Source: Microbacterium oleivorans NBRC 103075
GTDB taxonomy: Bacteria > Actinomycetota > Actinomycetes > Actinomycetales > Microbacteriaceae
Direction of reading: 5' to 3'
Assembly: GCF_001552475.1 (NCBI RefSeq)
Contig: NZ_BCRG01000001.1
Span: forward strand, 62,001 to 126,000
Length of the DNA: 64,000 nucleotides
Numbering within the stretch: position 1 is the stretch's first letter; each line of letters opens with the position of its first letter. The notes under the pieces are model-generated. The model worked only from the letters and a program-made list of their open reading frames with translations. It was not told where the DNA came from and ran no database searches. Below, piece by piece: positions 58,505-64,000 of this stretch. The translations under genes were made by a program, and so were the position numbers.

Positions 58505-59481
58505 AGACGCAGACCCGACTCGACGGCATCCTGTACCCGAAGATCAAGCCGCACCGCACGGGCGAGCTGCTCGTCGGCGACGGCCAGCGCGTGTACTGGG
58601 AGGAGTCGGGCAACCCCGACGGCAAGCCGGTCGTGTTCCTGCACGGGGGCCCCGGGGCGGGCACCTCGCCCTGGCACCGCCGATTCTTCGATCCCGAGCG
58701 CTACCGCATCATCCTCATGGATCAGCGTGGATGCGGTCGCAGCACGCCCCACGTGAGCGAACCCGACGCCGACCTCCGTCACAACACGACGTGGCACCTC
58801 GTCGCCGACCTCGAACTGCTCCGGAAGAACCTCGGCATCGAGACGTGGCAGGTGTTCGGAGGATCGTGGGGGAGCGCACTCGCACTCGCCTATGCCGAGA
58901 CGCACCCGGAGTCGGTGTCGGAACTCGTCCTGCGGGGAGCCTTCACGCTCCGCCGCCACGAGCTCGAGTGGTTCTACGAGGGGGGCGCGGCCGCCGTCTT
59001 CCCCGACCTGTGGGAGAAGTTCCTCGAGCCGGTCCCCGTGTCGGAGCGCTCGCACATGATCGACGCCTACCACCGGCTGCTGTTCGACCCGGACCCCGCC
59101 GTGCACGTACCGGCGGCCGTCGCGTGGACGACGTGGGAGGCATCCACTCTCACGCTCCACCCCGACCCCAAGCTGGTCGCATCGATGCTGGGGGATGCCC
59201 GGGCCACCGCTTTCGCCCGCATCGAGAACCACTTCTTCGTCAACAAGGGGTGGTTCGAAGACGACCAGCTCATCACCGGGGTCGACGCGATCCGTGGCAT
59301 CCCGACCGTCATCGTGCAGGGCCGCTACGACATGTGCACGCCGATGATGACGGCCTGGGACCTGCATCGGGCGCTCCCCGAGGCGGAATTCGTCGTCGTG
59401 GACGACGCCGGTCACTCGGCAAGCGAGCCGGGTATCGCGGCGGCCCTCCGGAGGGCGACCGACCGCTTCGCAGCTTCCTGA
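58501..59481 (+). CDS. pip: Prolyl aminopeptidase (proline iminopeptidase)
   Basis: The 326-aa cytosolic alpha/beta hydrolase releases N-terminal proline. S33-family motifs: VVFLHGGPGAGTSPWHRRFFDP (oxyanion hole), LMDQRGCGRSTPH, nucleophile elbow VFGGSWGSALALAYA, VQGRYDMCTP with the Asp and DDAGHSASEPG with the His. NHFFVNKGWF is the family-specific cap segment. ATG 58501 overlaps the stop of the ypfJ-like gene and is preceded by GGAAGGG. An ATG is not needed upstream because the conserved start follows closely. Confidence 0.95.
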   Translation: MKTQTRLDGILYPKIKPHRTGELLVGDGQRVYWEESGNPDGKPVVFLHGGPGAGTSPWHRRFFDPERYRIILMDQRGCGRSTPHVSEPDADLRHNTTWHLVADLELLRKNLGIETWQVFGGSWGSALALAYAETHPESVSELVLRGAFTLRRHELEWFYEGGAAAVFPDLWEKFLEPVPVSERSHMIDAYHRLLFDPDPAVHVPAAVAWTTWEASTLTLHPDPKLVASMLGDARATAFARIENHFFVNKGWFEDDQLITGVDAIRGIPTVIVQGRYDMCTPMMTAWDLHRALPEAEFVVVDDAGHSASEPGIAAALRRATDRFAAS

Positions 59482-59494
59482 GAGAGCCGACTGC

Positions 59495-59500
59495 TAGGCT
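59495..59500 (+). promoter_or_regulatory. -10 box of the DEAD-box helicase
   Basis: TAGGCT at 59495 matches TAnnnT. The predicted start of transcription is near 59507, giving a 5' leader of about 155 nt. Such long leaders are typical of cold-inducible RNA helicase mRNAs and may control translation or stability. Confidence 0.4.
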
Positions 59501-59661
59501 GAAGGAGTTGCGGCGCCTTTCCTGGTGCCCCTCGCGTCGTAGAACGCATCATCCGCTGCCGATCCACAGATCGTCGCTGGCGACCATTCTCACGGCGAAC
59601 CCGTCTGCGCATTCGCACTCGGGACACCGATCCGGGCGAACACGCCCGAGTTAGTTCTCTC

Positions 59662-61191
59662 ATGACTGAACCCACGTTCGGCACGCTCGGCGTGCCCGCT
59701 CCCCTCATCGCCGCGCTCGCCGCGGACGGCAAGACCACTCCGTTCCCGATCCAGATCGACACGCTCCCCGACACGCTCGCCGGTCGCGACGTGCTCGGCC
59801 GCGGGCGTACCGGCTCGGGCAAGACGCTCGCCTTCTCGATCCCCATGGTCGCCCGTCTCGGGCAGGAGCTCGCCGGCGGCAACCGCCGCCGCGGACGCAT
59901 CCTCGGCCTGGTCCTGGCTCCGACCCGTGAGCTCGCGACGCAGATCGACCGCGTCCTCGCACCGCTCGCTGCGGCCTACGGCATGAAGACCGCGACGGTC
60001 TTCGGCGGTGTCAACCAGAACCGGCAGGTCGAGGCCATCCGCGCCGGCGCCGACATCGTCGTGGCCTGCCCGGGCCGTCTCGAGGACCTCATGCAGCAGA
60101 AGCTCGTGAGCCTGGATGCCGTCGAGATCACCGTCATCGACGAGGCCGACCACATGGCCGACCTCGGCTTCCTGCCGGGTGTCACCCGCATCCTGAACGC
60201 GACGCCCCAGGGCTCGCAGCGCATGCTGTTCAGCGCCACGCTCGACAACGGCGTGGACAAGCTGGTCAGCCGCTTCCTCCAGAACGAAGTGCTGCACTCG
60301 GTCGACGAGGCGCACTCGCCCGTCACGGCGATGACCCACCACGTGTTCCACGTGCCCGGCTCCGACGAAAAGAAGGAGCTCGTGCGCTTCCTCGCCTCGG
60401 GCACCGGTCGCCGCATCCTGTTCCTGCGCACCAAGCACGCCGCCAAGAAGCTCGCGAAGCAGCTGACATCGCAGGGCATCCCCTCGGTCGACCTGCACGG
60501 CAACCTGTCGCAGCCGCAGCGTGACCGCAACCTCGCAGCCTTCTCGGCCGGCACGGCCCGCGTGCTCGTTGCGACCGACGTCGCCGCCCGCGGTGTGCAC
60601 GTCGACGCCGTCGAGCTCGTCGTCCACGTCGACCCGCCCATGGAGCACAAGGCGTACCTGCACCGTTCGGGCCGCACCGCCCGCGCCGGCGCCGAGGGCG
60701 CCGTCGTCACGATCGTGCTTCCCGAGCAGCGTCGCGACGTCGATTCGCTGCTGCGCAAGGCCGCGATCTCCGTCACGCCCGAGACCGTGACCGCGGCATC
60801 CCCGTCGGTCGTCGAACTCGTCGGCCAGGTCGCCGCGCACGTCACGCCGGCACCCGAGCAGCCGCAGGTTCGCGGCGGCGGGCAGAGCCAGGGCGCCAAC
60901 GCGCAGCGCAAGCGCGCCGCCCGTGAAGGCCAGGGCGACCGCGGTCGTTCGGGTCAGGGTGGTGGCGGCCGTGGCCGTGGCCAGGGCCGCAGCACCGATG
61001 CGCCGCGTCGCGACGCGCAGCCGACTCGCGGGGCCGGACACGCCTCGGGCGGTCAGACCGCGGCGCAGGGCGCCCCGAAATCCGCTCCGACCGGCGGCGC
61101 GCGTCGCACCGGTCGCCGTGCGACCGGTGGCGGTCTGAGCGTCGGATCGGTCGTGCGCCAGAACGGCGCAGGTCGCCGCGCTGGTCGCTGA
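59662..61191 (+). CDS. DEAD-box ATP-dependent RNA helicase (RhlE-like)
   Basis: The 509-aa helicase: Q motif region FGTLGVPAPLIAALAADGKTTPFPIQ, motif I GRTGSGKT, Ia PTRELATQ, II DEADHM, III FSATL, V ATDVAARGVHV, VI HRSGRTARAG. The C-terminal 130 residues are basic and rich in Gly, Gln and Arg (RGGGQSQG, GGGGRGRGQG), an RNA-binding tail. It probably unwinds structured mRNA or assists ribosome assembly, as RhlE/CsdA types do. The gene has its own promoter, a long leader and a strong terminator, so it is monocistronic. Confidence 0.94.
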   Translation: MTEPTFGTLGVPAPLIAALAADGKTTPFPIQIDTLPDTLAGRDVLGRGRTGSGKTLAFSIPMVARLGQELAGGNRRRGRILGLVLAPTRELATQIDRVLAPLAAAYGMKTATVFGGVNQNRQVEAIRAGADIVVACPGRLEDLMQQKLVSLDAVEITVIDEADHMADLGFLPGVTRILNATPQGSQRMLFSATLDNGVDKLVSRFLQNEVLHSVDEAHSPVTAMTHHVFHVPGSDEKKELVRFLASGTGRRILFLRTKHAAKKLAKQLTSQGIPSVDLHGNLSQPQRDRNLAAFSAGTARVLVATDVAARGVHVDAVELVVHVDPPMEHKAYLHRSGRTARAGAEGAVVTIVLPEQRRDVDSLLRKAAISVTPETVTAASPSVVELVGQVAAHVTPAPEQPQVRGGGQSQGANAQRKRAAREGQGDRGRSGQGGGGRGRGQGRSTDAPRRDAQPTRGAGHASGGQTAAQGAPKSAPTGGARRTGRRATGGGLSVGSVVRQNGAGRRAGR

Positions 61192-61205
61192 CCTCGCCGT
61201 CTCAT

Positions 61206-61247
61206 CGAGAGCCGCATCCCTCCTCGGGGTGCGGCTCTCGGCGTTTC
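61206..61247 (+). terminator. Intrinsic terminator of the DEAD-box helicase
   Basis: The inverted repeat CGAGAGCCGCA (61206-61216) pairs perfectly with TGCGGCTCTCG (61230-61240). CCC/GGG pairs inside extend the stem. The sequence GCGTTTCC follows, a short T run. It ends 15 bp after the stop codon and is the clearest terminator in the window. Confidence 0.75.
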
Positions 61248-61272
61248 CGCGTGTGATTTCGGGGAGGACGGC

Positions 61273-61683
61273 TCAGCCCGCGGCATCCATCAACGGATCG
61301 ATGACGGCGCCGGTGACCTTGATGACCCGGCCGGAGATCGACGCGATGCGGAACACGGTCGCCTGCGGCGGCGTGGAGACGTCGAGGGGGAGGATGACGA
61401 CCTCGACCTGGTAGTCGCCGAGTGTCAGAAAGCCGTGTCCGGGCGCGTCGGCGACGACGGTGTACGTCCTGGCGCGCACGCGCGCCGGGTCTGCTCCCGA
61501 CCGCGGGGAATGCCCGGGGTCGCGGGAGCGGGGGAAGATGCGACGCAGCGCCGGCGGCGGGAGGCCGGATGTCGGTCCGCCCTTCACCCGCAGCGGGAAC
61601 AGGGCGAGCACCTGCCCGACGAACAGCTCGATGACGCCGTCGGAACCCGCGGATCGCGCGCTGTCATCGCGCGCCGGGGTCAT
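61273..61683 (-). CDS. Hypothetical protein coupled to the cytidylyltransferase gene
   Basis: The 136-aa protein has no recognised domain. The start ATG overlaps the TGA of the upstream cytidylyltransferase gene (ATGA), a strong sign that it is translated. The first half (GVIELFVGQVLALFPLRVKGG) contains one moderately hydrophobic stretch; the second half is beta-rich (ARTYTVVADAPGHGFLTLGDYQVEVVILPLDV, then RIASISGRVIKVTG). It may belong to surface-polymer synthesis because of its neighbours. Codon use is like the rest of the window. Confidence 0.55.
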   Translation of the reverse strand: MTPARDDSARSAGSDGVIELFVGQVLALFPLRVKGGPTSGLPPPALRRIFPRSRDPGHSPRSGADPARVRARTYTVVADAPGHGFLTLGDYQVEVVILPLDVSTPPQATVFRIASISGRVIKVTGAVIDPLMDAAG

Positions 61684-62141
61684 GCCGACTCGGAACGCAG
61701 TTCGTGGTCGTAGAGCGTCTCAGCCGAGGCGACCTCGAGCGCACGGCGGAGCTGGGTGCTGGAGGTGTGGGCCGTGTACGGGAAGTACACGACCTCGACT
61801 CCCACCTCGGCGAACTCGCGCTCGAGGCGGTTGCCCTTCTCGGTGCCGCGCCAGTCGTCGCCCTTGAAGAAGTGCGTGAAGCCGACCTCCCGCCACACGG
61901 CGAGCTTGTCGGGCACCCGCTCGATGTGAACGTGATCGACGAAGCGGATGCCGCGGACGATGTCCGCGCGTTCCGCTGTCGGGATGAACGGGTCGACGCC
62001 CTTCACCTCGTGCAGCATTTCGTCGCTGACCACCCCGGCGACGAGCATGTCGCAGTGATTCCTCGCGTGGCGAAGGATGTTCAGGTGTCCCACGTGGAAC
62101 AGATCGAACGCCCCCGCGGCATAGCCGATACGCACAGTCAT
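61680..62141 (-). CDS. Adenylyl/cytidylyltransferase family protein (glycerol-3-phosphate cytidylyltransferase-like)
   Basis: The 153-aa nucleotidyltransferase starts IGYAAGAFDLFHVGHLNILRHAR, with the H-x-G-H signature (HVGH) that binds the nucleotide. FFKGDDWRGTEKG resembles the second substrate loop and YTAHTSSTQLRRAL contains the S-[ST]-T-x-[LI]-[RK] motif of the family. TagD-like enzymes make CDP-glycerol for teichoic acids; related members make CDP-alcohols or other NDP-head groups. The glycosyltransferases upstream suggest a cell-wall polymer role. ATG 62141 has GGGGAG 6 nt upstream. Confidence 0.88.
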   Translation of the reverse strand: MTVRIGYAAGAFDLFHVGHLNILRHARNHCDMLVAGVVSDEMLHEVKGVDPFIPTAERADIVRGIRFVDHVHIERVPDKLAVWREVGFTHFFKGDDWRGTEKGNRLEREFAEVGVEVVYFPYTAHTSSTQLRRALEVASAETLYDHELRSESA

Positions 62142-62164
62142 AGCGAGCTCCCCAGCTTGCTAAA

Positions 62165-62203
62165 TCGAGCCCCAACTCGAATCAGGCCCCCAAAGCCCGA
62201 TTC
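62165..62203 (-). terminator. Hairpins between GT2 and cytidylyltransferase genes
   Basis: Two small dyads: TCGAG/CTCGA at 62165-62180 and GAATCAGGC/GCCCGATTC at 62179-62203 (8 of 9 pairs). They lie after the GT2 stop and before the cytidylyltransferase start, so they may end the GT2 transcript; there is only a short T run on the minus strand. Confidence 0.3.
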
Positions 62204-62233
62204 CTGGACACTACACCACGGTGGGCGCGAGCG

Positions 62234-63169
62234 TCACTGCGGGGTGCGTGGGCGGTACTCGAGGTAGCGGAATCCCGTGCCGCCGGCGGCCATGCCGATC
62301 CCGCGCGCGGCGAGCCGAGCGCCTCGCGCCCGGTGCACCGTGGAGCGCGTGACGGCCCCGATGGCCCAGCGTCCGACGCCCGCCAGGGCGCGCGCGAGGC
62401 CGACCGCCAGCCAGCGGAGCCGGCGTCGGAGTGTGCGGACCGCCCCATCTGCAAGCCGGATGTCGCTGCGGGCCGTCGTCGTGCCGACGCGGAACGCGCG
62501 GCGCAGCACCCACGACGGCGTGGCGCGATCAGCCGGCACGTGATCGATGACGACAGCCCGCGGGGCGGCGACGATGCGTGCGCCGCGCCGTGTCAGCGCG
62601 GACGTGAAGTGGATGTCCTCGCCGCCCGTGCGGCCGAACTCCTCGTCGAAGCGGATGCCTGTCGAGCGGAGGATCGAGACGTCGATCAGGAGGTTGTTGG
62701 TGGGGGCCGCCGGCATCCGCTCGCCATCGGCGAACCGGACCCGACGGAAGAAACCACCCGCGACGATCCACTCAGCGGGAGGGACGTCGAACTCGGACTC
62801 CACGCGACCCGACACGAGATCGGCGGTGCCGGCCGACCACGGCGAGACCAGCGCCTGCAGCCATCCCGGCGCGGGCACTTCGTCGTCGTCGATGAAGACC
62901 AGAGCGTCGGCCCCCCGCGTGATCGCTTCGTCGAGGGCGCTGTTGCGGACCGCGGCCAGGCCGGGCCGCGGCTCGAGTCGGTAGTGGGCCCGGGCTGCTG
63001 CGGCGGCGTCCGCGGCGGTCCCCGCCGGGTCGTTGTCGATCACGACGACATCCACCTGCGCCGGGATGTCGTGGCGCTGTCCCGCGAGGGCGGTCAGGAG
63101 TCGAGCGAGGCGGTCGGGGCGTCGGTACGACGGGACCGCGATCAGAATGCTCGTGTCCGGCCCGATCAT
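62234..63169 (-). CDS. Glycosyltransferase family 2 protein
   Basis: The 311-aa enzyme has a GT-A fold: SILIAVPSYRRPDRLARLL start, VVVIDNDPAG, GLAAVRNSALDEA, and the D-x-D-type motif FIDDDEVPAPGWL. NNLLIDVSILRSTGIRFDEEFGRTGGEDIHFTSAL is the acceptor-side E-D-x-x-[FL] region. A C-terminal helical and basic part follows (about 230-311). It probably adds a sugar during surface polysaccharide synthesis. The ATG has GGAG 7 nt upstream and overlaps the stop of the next glycosyltransferase gene, indicating one operon. Confidence 0.9.
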   Translation of the reverse strand: MIGPDTSILIAVPSYRRPDRLARLLTALAGQRHDIPAQVDVVVIDNDPAGTAADAAAAARAHYRLEPRPGLAAVRNSALDEAITRGADALVFIDDDEVPAPGWLQALVSPWSAGTADLVSGRVESEFDVPPAEWIVAGGFFRRVRFADGERMPAAPTNNLLIDVSILRSTGIRFDEEFGRTGGEDIHFTSALTRRGARIVAAPRAVVIDHVPADRATPSWVLRRAFRVGTTTARSDIRLADGAVRTLRRRLRWLAVGLARALAGVGRWAIGAVTRSTVHRARGARLAARGIGMAAGGTGFRYLEYRPRTPQ

Positions 63170-64000
63170 GCGTCTCCTCGTCGGGCCCGGACGGCCCGCG
63201 CGAACGCGTCGCGATGGCGGATGCCGACGAGCGACCACCCGCGATCGTCGAGCTGCGGCGCGGTCGCCGGGGGCGCGGCCGCCGTCTGCGAAAACCGTTC
63301 GAGATCGTCGGCCGTGAGGTCGCCGTCGAACATCGAGACCCAGCCTTCCCCGACTTCGATCGCGAGTGCCTCGTTCACCTCGTTGCGGGGAACGAGCACG
63401 GGCCGGCCGAGGGAGAGCGCCGCGAGCGCCGTTCCCGAATTGTGCATGAACCGGTAGGGCAGCACGATTCCCGCGGCGGACAGGACGGCCCGGGCGAAGT
63501 CCTCCTCGGAGAGATACCGGAGGTCGAGGGAGATGCGTTCGTCAGCCGAGGCGAGCGTGCGGATCTCGTCGGCGAGCTCGCCTGTCGACGGGTTGCCCGC
63601 GATCCGGAGCGTCCAGTCCGCGAGGCCGGGCGAGGTCTCGCCGAAGCGTGCGATGAGCGACTCGACGCCTTTGTACCGCCGGACGAGCCCGACGAAGCCG
63701 AGCGAGCGCGGGACGGCGGGCGTCGGTGGGACGAACGCGAACCAGTCGCGGTAGTGGCCGTGGGGGATCACCGCCGACGGGATGCCGGGGCGGACCGGAG
63801 TCGACTCGTTGAGGCGGATGTGGAAGTCGGCACGACGGTCGATCCAGCGGAGGAGGAGGCGCTCCCAGCGGGAGTCCACGTCGGGGAGCTCGACGTTGTG
63901 GAGGGTGCGCACGATAGCTGTACGAGTGAGGCGCAGGCGCGCGATGAGCAGCGTGCCGAAGAGTCGGCGCACGAACTTCTTGGCGGGGGTGGCGCCTCCG
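63166..64000 (-). CDS. GT4-type glycosyltransferase, N-terminus beyond the window (partial)
   Basis: The frame is open to base 64000 and codes for 277 residues before the stop; the real start lies outside. The visible part has IVRTLHNVELPD, then IPHGHYRDWF, the linker region LGFVGLVRRYKGVESLIARF (G-x-[VI]-R-x-Y-K-G-V), and VLPYRFMHNSGTALAALSLGRPVLVP, the sugar-nucleotide site of GT-B enzymes with the S-G-T variant in place of E-G. It belongs to a family of putative glucosyl/mannosyltransferases for exopolysaccharides. The GT2 gene overlaps its stop by 4 nt. Confidence 0.85.
   Translation of the reverse strand, partial: GGATPAKKFVRRLFGTLLIARLRLTRTAIVRTLHNVELPDVDSRWERLLLRWIDRRADFHIRLNESTPVRPGIPSAVIPHGHYRDWFAFVPPTPAVPRSLGFVGLVRRYKGVESLIARFGETSPGLADWTLRIAGNPSTGELADEIRTLASADERISLDLRYLSEEDFARAVLSAAGIVLPYRFMHNSGTALAALSLGRPVLVPRNEVNEALAIEVGEGWVSMFDGDLTADDLERFSQTAAAPPATAPQLDDRGWSLVGIRHRDAFARAVRARRGDA

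Overview
The window is high-GC actinobacterial DNA, most likely from Microbacterium or a close relative in the Microbacteriaceae. The evidence is very strong GC bias at third codon positions, frequent GTG starts, ATGA/GTGA gene overlaps, TAnnnT -10 boxes, the recurrent gcggatgcc/ggcatccg word, and the gene families present (DUF222-HNH nuclease, LpqI-like GH3 lipoprotein, a giant Ig-like protein in front of MoxR/DUF58). No rRNA, tRNA, CRISPR array, prophage or complete insertion sequence was seen. It reads as chromosomal backbone with several accessory cassettes.

Layout. 1-3000: the end of a Gfo/Idh/MocA oxidoreductase, then a saccharopine-dehydrogenase-like enzyme and an APC amino-acid permease on the minus strand. 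3100-7740 (minus): an ECF-type uptake system, with two related S components, EcfT, a fused EcfA1-EcfA2 ATPase and a siderophore-interacting flavoreductase. A DtxR/IdeR-like box lies in front of the ATPase gene, so this is probably iron-controlled iron-chelate or haem uptake. 7800-9083: a pirin and a small GNAT protein. 9273-15515 (plus): cstA, a YbdD-like gene, a LytS/LytTR two-component system, a DUF485 protein and an SSS symporter. This looks like a carbon-starvation or small-carboxylate uptake block with its own sensor. 15637-30111: a GH3 lipoprotein, a Ski2-like helicase, several small enzymes and acetyltransferases, a DUF222-HNH protein, RecQ, a divergent MarR/VOC pair with twin operators, a second Gfo/Idh/MocA enzyme, and a divergent SulP/MerR pair with one palindromic operator. 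30116-35158: GH36 alpha-galactosidase, a large acyl-CoA dehydrogenase/oxidase and Tag glycosylase.

35239-38234 is a compact four-gene cassette: a short WXG100-like helical protein, a 527-aa protein with a helical N-terminus, a membrane segment and a C-terminal lipase-like alpha/beta hydrolase, a lipoprotein, and a soluble partner. It resembles a type VII secretion lipase-effector cassette. A cupin and a UvrA-like ATPase follow. 41194-57023 is one 16-kb co-oriented block: a 2036-aa membrane-anchored Ig-like/FnIII protein, MoxR, DUF58, a transglutaminase-fold membrane protein whose catalytic cysteine is replaced by Asp, an RDD-FHA protein, PP2C, an FHA protein and a receptor Ser/Thr kinase. The lipase cassette and this block each carry a nearly identical 16-bp palindrome (TGGGGAG..CTCCCCA type) at activator-like distances upstream. 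This suggests both belong to one cell-surface regulon and is the most interesting signal in the window.

57032-64000: an orphan resolvase-type catalytic domain, a YpfJ-like metalloprotease, prolyl aminopeptidase, a DEAD-box RNA helicase with a long leader and a clear terminator, and the end of a surface-polysaccharide cluster (cytidylyltransferase, GT2, and a glycosyltransferase running off the edge). At least eight genes appear to have leaderless starts, with a TAnnnT or CAnnnT box only 6-7 nt before the start codon. No gene-free stretch exceeds about 200 bp.
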